From: Bacillus sp. FJAT-27445
GTDB lineage: Bacteria; Bacillota; Bacilli; Bacillales; Cytobacillaceae
Length of the DNA stretch: 64,000 nt
Assembly (NCBI RefSeq): GCF_001510665.1
Contig: NZ_LMTI01000001.1
Span: 228,024-292,023, forward strand
Direction of reading: 5' to 3'
Below are positions 46,896 to 56,505 of this stretch, in pieces. Under the pieces are notes generated by a model that saw nothing but the letters and a program-made list of their open reading frames with translations, did not search any database and had not been told where the DNA came from. Position 1 is the first letter of the stretch; each line of letters starts with the position of its first letter. The translations under genes were made by a program, and so were the position numbers.

Positions 46896-47035
46896 AATTA
46901 GACGAAATGGATATTCCACAAGAGTTAAATTCATTAAGGTATTTTGAAGGTTTATTGGATATTTATGTTGAATTAAAAGAAAGCTATCAACGGACAGTTT
47001 AAAAGAGAAGGGTCCAAAATTATGGGGGGATATTT

Positions 47036-47563
47036 ATGAAAAGAGTTATGATAATTGGTTCTTCTGGTTCAGGCAAAACTACGCTCGGTCTAAAAATATC
47101 AGAAAAATTATCCTTACCCCTAATTCATCTGGACTATCACTTTTGGAAAGCTAACTGGGAAGCACCATCTGATAAGGAATGGAGAAATAAACTAGAAAAC
47201 CTTGTCAAAGAAGACAAGTGGATAATGGATGGTAACTTTACAAGCTCCTTAGACATTCGATTAAACAGAGCTGACACAATAGTTTTCGTAGATTTACCCA
47301 GGTTTACAAGAATGTACAGAGTGATTAAACGATGGTACCAAAGCAGGAAAATTAACCGCTCGGATTTACCTAAGGGGTGTAAAGAACAGATTGATATGAA
47401 ACTTTTAAAATCAGTTTGGTACTTCGGTAAAAAGAAAAAGCCTGAAATTATTAAGCTTTTGGACCAACACAAAGTCGATAAAAACATTTTTATATTGAAC
47501 AATTCCAGTGATATTAAGCAGTTCATTAATACGTTATATAGTAATTTGACTCCACTTAGGTAA
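47036..47563 (+). CDS. P-loop NTPase, adenylate-kinase/topology-modulation-like (element 2 cargo)
   Basis: 175 residues. Walker A IGSSGSGKTT at residues 7-16, then LPLIHLDYHFWKANWEAPSD (the substrate-site pattern of FlaR/topology-modulation proteins), IMDGNFTSSLDIRLNRAD and FVDLPRFTRMYRVIKRWYQ. Related proteins are annotated as DNA topology modulation proteins or AAA ATPases, and many are thought to be small-molecule kinases. GGGGGGA precedes ATG 47036. It is AT-rich and AAA-codon-rich compared with flanking backbone genes, as expected for cargo. Confidence 0.85.
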   Translation: MKRVMIIGSSGSGKTTLGLKISEKLSLPLIHLDYHFWKANWEAPSDKEWRNKLENLVKEDKWIMDGNFTSSLDIRLNRADTIVFVDLPRFTRMYRVIKRWYQSRKINRSDLPKGCKEQIDMKLLKSVWYFGKKKKPEIIKLLDQHKVDKNIFILNNSSDIKQFINTLYSNLTPLR

Positions 47564-47609
47564 TTAAACCAACAAGGTTTTTCAATTAAACAACGCTATA
47601 ATAATTAAC

Positions 47610-47650
47610 AATAGCTTAGTTCCTTACGGAGCTGGGCTATTTTATTTTCC
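47610..47650 (+). terminator. Terminator of the element 2 kinase gene
   Basis: AATAGC and GCTATT enclose an inner AGTTCC/GGAGCT stem, followed by TTTATTTT. Confidence 0.75.
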
Positions 47651-47654
47651 AAAA

Positions 47655-47681
47655 TACAAAAAGCACCGCAAAATACGGTGC
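47655..47681 (-). terminator. Subterminal terminator, right end of element 2
   Basis: GCACCG/CGGTGC with loop CAAAATA. On the minus strand it is followed by TTTTTGTATTTT, so it faces inward from the right. Confidence 0.75.
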
Positions 47682-47968
47682 AAATTGAACTACATTTTTC
47701 TTTACATATTTAGCTGTAAATTCACGTTTTGCGATAGGAAACGGAACCGGTTAGTTGTAGATGCCTTTTCTTTTTGGTGTAAAACATAAATGGTGCCCAT
47801 TTCACTCTTTCTATCTTTTACCATAAATAAAGAATAGAAAATAGGGAATATGCCTAAAGTGACAGGACATTGAAAAATGTAAGGTACATATTTCCGGTAG
47901 GTATTCCTTAAGATTCAGTTTTCCTTTTTAATACTATTTCTTGCTGTGAAAAAAATATAAAAAACTTA

Positions 47969-48019
47969 TGTTAGAAAACCTAACATGATATTGACAGGTT
48001 TTTTAACATTGAATATAAT
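47969..48019 (+). promoter_or_regulatory. glnRA promoter with two GlnR/TnrA sites
   Basis: TGTTAGAAAACCTAACA at 47969-47985 is a perfect TGTNA-N7-TNACA site. A second, TGACA-N7-TAACA at 47992-48008, overlaps the promoter TTGACA (47991-47996)-17-TATAAT (48014-48019). This matches the two-operator layout of B. subtilis glnRA: GlnR represses when glutamine is plentiful. Confidence 0.93.
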
Positions 48020-48052
48020 TCAGTTTGTAAGTCACGATAAGGGGGAGAAAAC

Positions 48053-48454
48053 ATGGGTGGAAGCAAGATTCGCCGCTCCATGCCGCTGTTTCCAATGGGA
48101 ATTGTGATGCAGCTGACTGATCTGACTGCAAGGCAAATCCGCTATTATGAAGAACATCAATTGATTTCCCCAGCAAGAACAGAGGGAAATAGGCGGATGT
48201 TTAGTTTAAATGATATAGACAGGCTGCTTGAAATCAAGGATTTGATTGACAAGGGAGTCAATATGGCCGGCATCAGGGAAATATTCCTCGTTGCCCAACC
48301 TGTCGGGCAGCAAGAGTCCGAAGAGCAGAAGAAACCGAAAAGGGAATTGACGGAAGTTGAACTAAGGAAATTGCTTCGCAGCGAATTGCTCCATGCCGGG
48401 CGGTTAAACCGTTCCACCTTAAGGCATGGCGATATGTCCCGCTTTTTCAATTAA
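48053..48454 (+). CDS. glnR: MerR-family repressor GlnR
   Basis: 133 residues: MerR-type winged helix ([24 protein letters not shown]...[20 protein letters not shown]) followed by a C-terminal tail that senses feedback-inhibited glutamine synthetase ([18 protein letters not shown]). It represses glnRA and other nitrogen genes. AAGGGGGAG precedes ATG 48053. glnA follows after 30 bp. Confidence 0.96.
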   Translation: MGGSKIRRSMPLFPMGIVMQLTDLTARQIRYYEEHQLISPARTEGNRRMFSLNDIDRLLEIKDLIDKGVNMAGIREIFLVAQPVGQQESEEQKKPKRELTEVELRKLLRSELLHAGRLNRSTLRHGDMSRFFN

Positions 48455-48484
48455 TCCGTTGCTATTTATAAAGGAGGAAACAAC

Positions 48485-49819
48485 TTGGCTAGGTACACAA
48501 GAGATGACATCGAAAAAATGGCAAAACAGGAAAACGTTAAATTTGTCCGTCTGCAATTCACGGACATACTCGGGACAATCAAAAACGTGGAAATCCCCAT
48601 TTCCCAGCTTGGGAAGGCACTTGATAATAAAATGATGTTCGATGGTTCTTCTATTGAAGGATTCGTCCGGATTGAAGAATCGGATATGTATCTTTTCCCG
48701 GATTTTGACACATGGGTCATCTTCCCGTGGACAGCCGAAAAAGGGAAAGTCGCACGCCTGATTTGCGATATTCATAATGCGGATGGGACGCCATTTGGCG
48801 GTGATCCCCGCAATAACCTGAAAAGGGTACTTAAAGAAATGGAAGATCTCGGTTTCACTACCTTCAACATCGGGCCGGAGCCGGAATTCTTCCTGTTCAA
48901 GCTTGACCAGAATGGCGAACCGACTCTTGAACTGAATGACAGCGGCGGCTATTTTGACCTTGCCCCGACCGATCTTGGCGAAAACTGCCGCCGGGATATC
49001 GTTCTTGAGCTTGAAGAAATGGGCTTTGAAATCGAAGCTTCCCACCATGAAACGGCTGCGGGCCAGCACGAAATCGATTTTAAATACGCGGATGCCATCA
49101 CAGCATGCGACTATATCCAAACGTTCAAGCTCGTTGTAAAAACTATTGCCAGGAAGCATGGCTTGCATGCAACGTTCATGCCAAAGCCATTGTTCGGAGT
49201 GAGCGGTTCCGGCATGCACTGCAACCTGTCCCTGTTCAAAGGAAATGAGAACGTCTTTTATGAAAAAGGGAGCAAATTAGACCTAAGTGAAAATGCATTC
49301 CATTTTATCGCCGGCGTCCTGAAACACGCTACAAACTTCACCGCAGTCACAAACCCGACTGTCAACTCTTATAAGCGCCTGGTGCCTGGCTATGAAGCAC
49401 CATGCTATGTTGCATGGTCCGCGAAAAACAGATCACCGCTTATCCGTATCCCTGCTTCACGCGGAATGAGCACGCGCGTTGAGGTGCGGAGCGTAGACCC
49501 TTCGGCCAATCCATATTTGGCAATAGCTGTCCTGTTGAAAGCAGGCCTGGAAGGAATCAAGAACAAGCTGACACCGCCACCGGCAGTTGACCGCAACATA
49601 TACGTGATGACAAAGGAAGAGCGCCTCGAAGAAGGAATCGTAGACCTGCCAGCTACTCTTGCCCAGGCGCTTGATATGATGAAAACCGATGATGTCATCC
49701 TGTCCGCGCTTGGCGAGCATATCGTTGAGCACTTCTTGGAAGCGAAAGAGATTGAATGGGATATGTTTAGGACCCAAGTACATCCTTGGGAACGTGAACA
49801 GTATATGAGTATGTACTAA
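48485..49819 (+). CDS. glnA: Glutamine synthetase type I (GlnA)
   Basis: 444 residues, TTG start after AAAGGAGG. All GS blocks are present: [65 protein letters not shown] and [14 protein letters not shown]. Length fits the GSI-alpha type of Gram-positives, which lacks the adenylylation loop and is regulated by feedback and GlnR. The last residues [19 protein letters not shown] are as in Bacillus. Confidence 0.98.
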   Translation: MARYTRDDIEKMAKQENVKFVRLQFTDILGTIKNVEIPISQLGKALDNKMMFDGSSIEGFVRIEESDMYLFPDFDTWVIFPWTAEKGKVARLICDIHNADGTPFGGDPRNNLKRVLKEMEDLGFTTFNIGPEPEFFLFKLDQNGEPTLELNDSGGYFDLAPTDLGENCRRDIVLELEEMGFEIEASHHETAAGQHEIDFKYADAITACDYIQTFKLVVKTIARKHGLHATFMPKPLFGVSGSGMHCNLSLFKGNENVFYEKGSKLDLSENAFHFIAGVLKHATNFTAVTNPTVNSYKRLVPGYEAPCYVAWSAKNRSPLIRIPASRGMSTRVEVRSVDPSANPYLAIAVLLKAGLEGIKNKLTPPPAVDRNIYVMTKEERLEEGIVDLPATLAQALDMMKTDDVILSALGEHIVEHFLEAKEIEWDMFRTQVHPWEREQYMSMY

Positions 49820-49852
49820 AATAATTTGGTTAAAAGTAGTCCGGCCCGGCAA

Positions 49853-49978
49853 TAAAGGGTTCGGGTTAGAAAATACAAAAATAATTTCAACAAATTGAAC
49901 TGTAATTGATTAGGTAAATCACTAAATGATTTGCAAAGAGAAACGCTCTGATCGAAATCAGAGCGTTTCTTTTTATTT
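49853..49978. mobile_element. Solo end of the same element family after glnA
   Basis: TAAAGGGTTCGGGTTAG followed by AAAATACAAAAAT resembles the left end of element 1. CAAATTGAACTGTAATTG resembles the subterminal AAATTGAACTAC of element 2. A hairpin AGAAACGCTCTGAT/ATCAGAGCGTTTCT with T-run (49939-49978) plays the terminator role. It interrupts what looks like the left arm of the glnA terminator (AAAAGTAGTCCGGCC), whose right arm is not found downstream. No matching right end was seen, so it is probably a deletion remnant. Confidence 0.5.
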
Positions 49979-50105
49979 TCTTATTCAATTGGCTATGTTA
50001 ATTAAATGAATGAAAGCATCAAGTTTATAAAGTTCGGAAGGAGGGCAAAAAATTAATAAGGCAGAATTGTGACATTTGTTTATTACTTTCCAAACCACGT
50101 TGGTA

Positions 50106-50226
50106 TATAATAGAGTGAACTTCCATCAGTTGGTTCATTGATGGGTAGGTTGAAACAATTGGACCCTTATAACAAGCTAACACTCCATCTTATTTTTTGA
50201 ATCCCGAGGCTGCGGGCTTTTTGTCC
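50106..50226 (+). ncRNA. Candidate small RNA
   Basis: TATAAT (50106-50111) is followed by a stem-loop CCATCA-GTTGGTTCAT-TGATGG at about 50123-50144, about 60 nt of single-stranded-looking sequence, and a terminator CCCGAGGCTGCGGGCTTTTTG at 50203-50223. There is no ORF with a ribosome-binding site. The -35 region is weak. I do not recognise the RNA. The flanking 49979-50105 and 50227-50430 sequence has no gene; a GCCGCC/GGCGGC hairpin lies at 50263-50283. Confidence 0.45.
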
Positions 50227-50430
50227 GTTAAGCGCGGGGCAAAAGGAAAGCAAATGCAAACAGCCGCCAAGGGGGTGGGCGGCCATTTTAAGATATATAC
50301 AGCATTTTTCAATGCGGTTTAGCGGGTTCAGCTGGCGCATAACTGTTGAGTAAATGCCAGCTGATCACAATGATGTGAATCTTGATGTGATGTCTTCTGG
50401 ATGGCTGTACATGCTGTCTCTCCGATGCAA

Positions 50431-50606
50431 ATGGTGTATCTCGATGTCTTATCTCAGTTGAGATCCTGATGTAATGAATTGTTTCTTTGCTGCTGTCTCT
50501 TAGTTGTCATCGATGCCGATGGTGTATCTTGTTCGCATATCTTAGTTGTTATCTTGCTGTAATGAACTGGTTCTTAGCTGTTGTTCTTAGGTGCATCATG
50601 CTGCGT
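50431..50606. repeat. Imperfect 88-bp tandem duplication
   Basis: ATGGTGTATC starts at 50431 and 50519, and GTAATGAAtTGtTTCTTtGCTG at 50471 corresponds to GTAATGAAcTGgTTCTTaGCTG at 50559, both 88 bp apart. The strand is T/G-rich with many GATG and CTGT words over 50350-50750. No real gene is visible in any frame. Confidence 0.6.
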
Positions 50607-50868
50607 GTTTTTGTCGATTCTGGATGCGTTTCCATTCATGGATGTGTGCATCTAGCTGTTGGCTCTGGCTGTATTCTGGCTGAATGATGCGATGTCGATA
50701 CTCAGCAATTTCGTGTTGTGTTGTTAATGTGTGATTGCTGTTGTTGTTTCTCTGTATCTATAAAATAACAGATTCAACATTAAAAATGTGGGCATGTTGT
50801 TTATGTTCACAATACTGTAAAAAACTTTTGACAAACTTTTGACTAAGGGGATTTTAGGAGGGGTTAAT

Positions 50869-51096
50869 TTGATCAGAATGGCGGTTGCAGGTGCGGCGGG
50901 ATTCGTTCTCGTATTTATTGAATCCTATTTTGTCATGATAATAAAGGGGTTTAAGACGATAGAGTTTGGAGGAATCAGCCCGTTTGTCGGCGTATGGGCC
51001 ATGAATTTCTTCCTCGTATTTTCCATACTTACGCACGTGAAGCTTTGGTATGACGAGAGGGAACAGGCAAGGGAAGATGCTCCTGCTAAACCATAA
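50869..51096 (+). CDS. Small two-helix membrane protein
   Basis: About 75 residues: helix 1 AVAGAAGFVLVFIESYFVMI, a loop with FKTIEFGGISPF, helix 2 WAMNFFLVFSILTHVKLWY, then a charged tail. AGGAGGGG at 50856-50863 points to TTG 50869. It lies convergent with lexA and shares its terminator. I do not recognise the family. Confidence 0.75.
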   Translation: MIRMAVAGAAGFVLVFIESYFVMIIKGFKTIEFGGISPFVGVWAMNFFLVFSILTHVKLWYDEREQAREDAPAKP

Positions 51097-51114
51097 AACC
51101 GAATATAGGCAAAG

Positions 51115-51147
51115 AAAAAACAGGCTATCTGCAATAGCCTGTTTTTT
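51115..51147. terminator. Bidirectional terminator between the membrane protein gene and lexA
   Basis: AAAAAACAGGCTAT and ATAGCCTGTTTTTT form a 14-bp perfect stem with loop CTGCA. Confidence 0.95.
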
Positions 51148-51766
51148 AATGGATGCTTCTGTAGACGCCGATAACCTTCCCCAAAATGGAAACTTCCCTC
51201 AGGATGATTGGTTCCATTGCAGGATTTTCCGGCTGAAGGCGGAAATAGTCTTTTTCTTTATAAAATCGTTTACATGTAGCTTCGTCTTCTTCTGTCATGG
51301 CTACAACAATATCCCCGTTATTCGCGGTTTTTTGCTGCTTGACGATTACATAGTCCCCATCGAGGATACCTGCCTCAATCATACTTTCCCCCATAATTTC
51401 AAGCATGAATACCTGCTCGTCTGAGGGTACCATCCTTTCTGGAAGAGGGAAATACTCTTCAACGTTCTCGACAGCTGTTATGGGCTGGCCGGCAGTAACA
51501 CGGCCGACAATAGGGACATTGACGACCCTGACTTTTGGAATGTATGATTCCTCAGTCTCCAATATTTCAATTGCCCTTGGCTTAGTAGGGTCACGCCTGA
51601 TCATGCCTTTCAATTCCAGGCGTTCAAGGTGGCCATGTACTGTAGAACTGGAGGCAAGCCCAACTGCTTCCCCAATTTCACGGACGGACGGCGGGTAACC
51701 CTTTCTTTTTACTTCACTTTTAATGTAATCAAGGATCTCCTGTTGCCGTTTTGATATTTTAGCCAT
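51146..51766 (-). CDS. lexA: SOS repressor LexA
   Basis: About 206 residues. N-terminal winged helix ([32 protein letters not shown]) followed by the S24 self-cleaving domain: VTAGQPITA gives the Ala-Gly cleavage site, GESMIEAGI the catalytic Ser and VVAM plus the preceding Lys (VIVKQQKT) the dyad. ATG 51766 gives the usual MAKISKRQQ start. Two SOS boxes lie in the divergent gap with yneA. Confidence 0.97.
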   Translation of the reverse strand: MAKISKRQQEILDYIKSEVKRKGYPPSVREIGEAVGLASSSTVHGHLERLELKGMIRRDPTKPRAIEILETEESYIPKVRVVNVPIVGRVTAGQPITAVENVEEYFPLPERMVPSDEQVFMLEIMGESMIEAGILDGDYVIVKQQKTANNGDIVVAMTEEDEATCKRFYKEKDYFRLQPENPAMEPIILREVSILGKVIGVYRSIH

Positions 51767-51824
51767 AAATGGATACACCTCGTTTATATTGTTACCTTAT
51801 TATAGCATGAACTGGACAAGGATA

Positions 51825-51838
51825 CAAACATAAGTTCG
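51825..51838. promoter_or_regulatory. SOS box on the lexA side
   Basis: CAAACATAAGTTCG fits CGAAC-N4-GTTCG with one changed base. It lies 59 bp from the lexA start and suits autoregulation. Confidence 0.8.
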
Positions 51839-51848
51839 AGTTTTTGTG

Positions 51849-51878
51849 TTGACATCAAACAAATGTTCGTATTATAAT
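51849..51878 (+). promoter_or_regulatory. yneA promoter with overlapping SOS box
   Basis: TTGACA (51849-51854), 18-bp spacer, TATAAT (51873-51878). The spacer holds CAAACAAATGTTCG (51856-51869), an SOS box with one mismatch, so LexA would block RNA polymerase directly. A degenerate third site may lie at 51893. Confidence 0.88.
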
Positions 51879-51921
51879 AAAATCAATTAAACCGAACATA
51901 CATTCTTAAGGGGTGCGTCCA

Positions 51922-52924
<1,003 letters not shown>

Positions 52925-52979
52925 TCAGCGGTATTTTTATAGTATTATGCATGGTAGCCTAATCGAAAGAGGGAGTGCC

Positions 52980-53213
52980 ATGCTATCAAAAGAAAAACTT
53001 GCCCGTATAAACGAATTGGCCAGGAAATCGAAGTCAGTCGGATTGACAGCTGACGAAGCAAAAGAACAAACCCTGTTAAGGAAGGAATATTTACAGGTTT
53101 TCCGTTCTTCCATGCTCGATACATTGACCAACACGACCATTATTGATCCGGAAGGGACCGACGTCACACCGGAGAAAATTAAAGCAAGAAAAAACAACAG
53201 GCATCTCCACTAA
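52980..53213 (+). CDS. ynzC: DUF896 protein YnzC
   Basis: 77 residues matching DUF896: LSKEKLARINELARKSKSVG, LTADEAKEQTLLRKEYLQVF and the end VTPEKIKARKNNR. It is a small helical protein, third in the SOS operon. ATG 52980 follows AGAGGGAG. A terminator overlaps its last codons. Confidence 0.94.
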   Translation: MLSKEKLARINELARKSKSVGLTADEAKEQTLLRKEYLQVFRSSMLDTLTNTTIIDPEGTDVTPEKIKARKNNRHLH

Positions 53214-53238
53214 AACGGGGGGCCTGTTTTCTTTTTGC
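53196..53238 (+). terminator. Terminator of yneA-yneB-ynzC
   Basis: AACAGGC and GCCTGTT pair around a 19-nt loop, with tail TTCTTTTT. Confidence 0.75.
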
Positions 53239-53331
53239 CTATACCAAAAAAACCCTGATTTATTCATGTTTTTAGGCTTTTTTACCGATAAAAAAATAAT
53301 TTTTAATTGGTAGCGCATTCATATAGGTGAT

Positions 53332-53361
53332 TTGTTGAATAATTCACAAGAGAGCTATAAT
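53332..53361 (+). promoter_or_regulatory. tkt promoter
   Basis: TTGTTG (53332-53337), 18-bp spacer, TATAAT (53356-53361), 41 bp before tkt. Confidence 0.7.
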
Positions 53362-53401
53362 ATTAAGTAGGTAGGATTCTGAACACGAAAGGATGTAATA
53401 T

Positions 53402-55408
53402 ATGTTTGACAAAATTGATGCTTTGTCCGTAACCTCAATAAGGACGTTGTCAATCGATGCAATCGAGAAGGCTAACTCCGGGCATCCGGGAATGCCGATG
53501 GGCGCAGCTCCAATGGCTTATACGCTATGGACCCGGTTCATGAACCATAATCCACAAAATCCGAACTGGTTTAATCGTGACCGATTCGTGCTTTCCGCTG
53601 GCCACGGCTCAATGCTGTTATACAGCTTGCTTCACCTTTCTGGCTACAATGTAACTATGGATGATATTAAGCAATTCCGCCAATGGGGCTCCAAAACTCC
53701 TGGGCATCCTGAGTACGGCCACACTGAAGGCGTTGAAGCCACAACAGGTCCACTTGGACAAGGAATTGCGATGGCAGTGGGAATGGCCATGGCTGAACGC
53801 CATTTGGCAGCTACCTACAATAAAGATAATTACGAGCTCGTTAACCATTTTACATACAGCATTTGCGGTGACGGGGATTTGATGGAAGGTGTTTCAGCTG
53901 AGGCTGCTTCACTTGCAGGCCATTTAAAGCTTGGCAGGCTCGTAGTCCTCTATGATTCAAACGATATCTCACTTGATGGCGATCTTCATCAATCCTTCTC
54001 CGAAAGCGTAAAGGACCGATTCCTTTCCTACGGCTGGCAATACATCAGAGTAGAAGACGGTAACGACCTTATTGAGGTTGCTAAGGCGCTTGAAGAAGCA
54101 AGAAGCGATCTTGACCGCCCAACCATGATTGAGGTAAAAACAATCATCGGGTACGGCTCACCGAATCTTTCAGGAAAATCCGATGTCCATGGCGCTCCGC
54201 TTGGAATGGATGAACTGAAGCTAACAAAAGAAGCATATAAATGGACATTTGAAGAAGATTTCCATGTACCTGAAGAGGTTTATTCCCACTTCCGCAAGAT
54301 GGTCGAAGAAAACGGCGCGAAAAAAGAAGCGGAATGGAACAGCCAGTTTGAGCAATACAAAAAAGACTATCCTGAACTAGGCAGCCAGCTGGATCAGGCG
54401 CTTAAAGGCGAGCTTCCTGAAGGCTGGGACAAAGACATTCCTGTTTACAGCGAAGGCAAGAGCCTAGCAAGCAGGGCTTCATCCGGCGAAGCGATCAATG
54501 CAATCGCCCAAAACCTGCCGACTTTCTTTGGCGGATCCGCCGACCTTGCAGGTTCAAATAAAACATCGATCAAGAATGCTGGTGATTTCCTGCCGAACTC
54601 CTACGAGGGACGCAACATTTGGTTTGGCGTAAGGGAATTCGCAATGGGTGCTGCCCTTAACGGTATGGCACTACATGGCGGATTAAAGGTGTTCGCTGGT
54701 ACATTCTTCGTATTCTCCGACTACCTGCGCCCTGCTATCAGGCTTGCTGCACTTATGGGACTTCCGGTTACGTACGTCTTTACTCATGACAGCATTGCTG
54801 TTGGGGAAGATGGCCCGACCCACGAACCTGTCGAGCAGCTCGCAGCACTAAGGGCAATGCCGAACCTATCCGTTATCCGTCCGGCTGATGGAAACGAGAC
54901 TTCGGCTGCTTGGAAATTGGCAATTGAATCAAGGGATATTCCGACAGCGCTTGTCCTTACAAGGCAAAACCTGCCGACCCTTAAAGGAACCGATAAAAAT
55001 GCCTATGACGGAGTTTCAAAAGGTGCCTATGTGGTTTCCCCATCGTCTAAGGAAACTCCAGACGCCCTCATCCTCGCTTCAGGCTCAGAGGTTGGCCTTG
55101 CCGTTAAAGCACAGGAAGAGCTTGCGAAGGATGGAATTGAAGTATCGGTTGTGAGCATGCCTTCATGGGATCGTTTTGAAAAGCAATCGAAGGAATACAA
55201 AGAATCAGTTATTCCTAAATCTGTAAAAAAACGCCTTGGCATCGAAATGGGCACATCACTTGGCTGGCATCGCTACACAGGTGACCAAGGTGAAGTCCTT
55301 GCGATTGATACATTTGGCGCTTCCGCCCCTGGCGAAAAAGTTATGGAAGAGTATGGCTTTAGTGTTGGCAACGTTGTTTCCAAGGTAAAGGACCTTCTTC
55401 AAAACTAA
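53402..55408 (+). CDS. tkt: Transketolase
   Basis: 668 residues. ThDP motif [20 protein letters not shown]...[10 protein letters not shown], the N-terminal [25 protein letters not shown], and in the pyrimidine domain [20 protein letters not shown]. It moves two-carbon ketol units in the pentose phosphate pathway. GAAAGGATG precedes ATG 53402. It lies downstream of ynzC as in B. subtilis but has its own promoter and terminator. Confidence 0.98.
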   Translation: MFDKIDALSVTSIRTLSIDAIEKANSGHPGMPMGAAPMAYTLWTRFMNHNPQNPNWFNRDRFVLSAGHGSMLLYSLLHLSGYNVTMDDIKQFRQWGSKTPGHPEYGHTEGVEATTGPLGQGIAMAVGMAMAERHLAATYNKDNYELVNHFTYSICGDGDLMEGVSAEAASLAGHLKLGRLVVLYDSNDISLDGDLHQSFSESVKDRFLSYGWQYIRVEDGNDLIEVAKALEEARSDLDRPTMIEVKTIIGYGSPNLSGKSDVHGAPLGMDELKLTKEAYKWTFEEDFHVPEEVYSHFRKMVEENGAKKEAEWNSQFEQYKKDYPELGSQLDQALKGELPEGWDKDIPVYSEGKSLASRASSGEAINAIAQNLPTFFGGSADLAGSNKTSIKNAGDFLPNSYEGRNIWFGVREFAMGAALNGMALHGGLKVFAGTFFVFSDYLRPAIRLAALMGLPVTYVFTHDSIAVGEDGPTHEPVEQLAALRAMPNLSVIRPADGNETSAAWKLAIESRDIPTALVLTRQNLPTLKGTDKNAYDGVSKGAYVVSPSSKETPDALILASGSEVGLAVKAQEELAKDGIEVSVVSMPSWDRFEKQSKEYKESVIPKSVKKRLGIEMGTSLGWHRYTGDQGEVLAIDTFGASAPGEKVMEEYGFSVGNVVSKVKDLLQN

Positions 55409-55430
55409 TCGAATGCAAAATCAAACCGAA

Positions 55431-55458
55431 GGCTGGGCGTAAATTGCCCAGCCTTTTT
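55431..55458 (+). terminator. Terminator of tkt
   Basis: GGCTGGGC/GCCCAGCC around GTAAATT, then TTTTTG. Confidence 0.93.
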
Positions 55459-55518
55459 GATATCGCACAACGGTAATAAGATGTCCACAGATTGCACCAA
55501 AGACCTTGTTAATCTAGT

Positions 55519-55547
55519 GACAGGGAAAGCTTGAAATAGTATAATGA
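55519..55547 (+). promoter_or_regulatory. Likely sirA promoter
   Basis: GTGACA (55519-55524), 17-bp spacer, TATAAT (55542-55547), 190 bp before sirA. In B. subtilis sirA is turned on by Spo0A; I did not find a convincing 0A box here. The rest of the 328-bp tkt-sirA gap shows no gene. Confidence 0.5.
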
Positions 55548-55736
55548 AAGACAAGGTAAAATTTTCAATAATCGGAATAAACGGACCGGAAACGGATCCG
55601 GAATGGCAAAAAAGTAAATGTAAAAAGGGGATACCGTCCAACCAGCCATGATATTTTTTTAAAAAATGATTAAGATTCGCGTTTCCTCCGTTACAGGGTA
55701 ATAGGAGAATGGAATTAGAAGCAGGGAGAGAATGGA

Positions 55737-56177
55737 ATGAGAAAGTACCAGCTCTATTTAATTGAAGACGAGTTTGCCTCCCATTACTTCGGAAGAGAGC
55801 GCATATTTTTTCATTTATTTAAAGAAAATAGAGAGGCTGCCGGTGAGCTTAAGCATATTACAGATAAGCAAATCAGCTTTATTACAAAGCCGCTGCCGGT
55901 TTTGCGGATTCATCAGCTTCTGCATAAGCAGTTGGAAAAGACGAATAGCCTTAAGGCGGAAAACGGCCGCTATATAATAGAACTCAACAATAGGACAAGC
56001 TGGGCAGCCCTAACGGTTAATGAAACCTTCATACTAATTGATGCCGATGGAGGCTATGAGGCGGAAACGGCATTTTTTGAAGTCCTTCGAAAATGTGAGT
56101 CTTCGTTCCTCGCCATTGACATGGAGAATGATAAATATGGATGGCTGAAACCAATTAAGGAAAGAAAATTTGTCTAA
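55737..56177 (+). CDS. sirA: Sporulation inhibitor of replication SirA (YneE)
   Basis: 146 residues. It aligns by eye with SirA at YLIEDEFASHYFGRERIFFH, TDKQISFITKPLPVLRIHQ, DGGYEAETAFFEVLRK and YGWLKPIKERKFV. SirA binds DnaA domain I to stop new rounds of replication at sporulation entry. Position between tkt and yneF is conserved. GGGAGAG precedes ATG 55737. Confidence 0.92.
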   Translation: MRKYQLYLIEDEFASHYFGRERIFFHLFKENREAAGELKHITDKQISFITKPLPVLRIHQLLHKQLEKTNSLKAENGRYIIELNNRTSWAALTVNETFILIDADGGYEAETAFFEVLRKCESSFLAIDMENDKYGWLKPIKERKFV

Positions 56178-56252
56178 ATGGCACGAACTATTGTATAATT
56201 ACGCTTGGTAAATTACACTGTATTAGCAGGACAACACGAAGGAGGAAATAAA

Positions 56253-56471
56253 ATGAGTACTGGTTATGTAGTCCTCATTGCTGTTCTGGCTCTAGTAGCT
56301 GGAATTGCAATCGGATTTTTTATAACACGCAAGTACATGATGGATTATCTTAAGAAAAATCCGCCAATTAACGAACAAATGCTGAAAGTCATGATGATGC
56401 AAATGGGCATGAAACCGTCCCAAAAGAAGATCAATCAGATGATGCAAGCAATGAATAAGCAAACCAAATAA
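56253..56471 (+). CDS. yneF: UPF0154 membrane protein YneF
   Basis: 72 residues: one N-terminal transmembrane helix ([20 protein letters not shown]) and a Met/Lys-rich cytoplasmic tail ([20 protein letters not shown]). AAGGAGG precedes ATG 56253, so the longer frame from 56205 is not used. Function unknown. Confidence 0.93.
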   Translation: MSTGYVVLIAVLALVAGIAIGFFITRKYMMDYLKKNPPINEQMLKVMMMQMGMKPSQKKINQMMQAMNKQTK

Positions 56472-56481
56472 CAATTTGCTT

Positions 56482-56505
56482 GAAACCCTTATAAGACAAG
56501 GGTTC
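56482..56505. other. Palindrome directly after yneF
   Basis: GAAACCCTT-ATAAGAC-AAGGGTTC. There is no T-run, so it may be a weak terminator or a recombination-site-like sequence at the left edge of the AT-rich island. Confidence 0.4.

Larger units (their letters stand above)
46145..47753. mobile_element. Cargo-carrying inverted-repeat element 2 (1609 bp)
   Basis: Left end TAACGGGTTCCGTTTCC continuing TATCGCAAA; the right end on the other strand reads TAACCGGTTCCGTTTCC continuing TATCGCAAA, giving a 26-bp terminal inverted repeat with one mismatch. A 9-bp near-perfect target duplication flanks it. It shares TAACGGGTTC and its terminator-loop target with element 1. Subterminal CAATTTGTA words recur on the left (46199-46300) with related AAATTG/AAATTC words on the right. 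Cargo: decayed transposase-like pieces and a P-loop kinase-like gene. No complete transposase is present, so movement needs a helper. Confidence 0.8.

Noticed and set aside
46907-47002. 31-residue frame MDIPQELNSLRYFEGLLDIY... in element 2
   Set aside because: Protein-like in composition but no ribosome-binding site. It may be a tail of a lost gene. Not strong enough to annotate.
17833-50241. Shared word GTTAAGCGCGGG at 17832 and 50227
   Set aside because: Twelve bases in two unrelated contexts with no extended similarity; likely coincidence.
50487-50687. 66-residue Cys-rich frame in the glnA-lexA gap
   Set aside because: It is a reading of the T/G-rich repeat region, with no ribosome-binding site. 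The composition follows the DNA bias.
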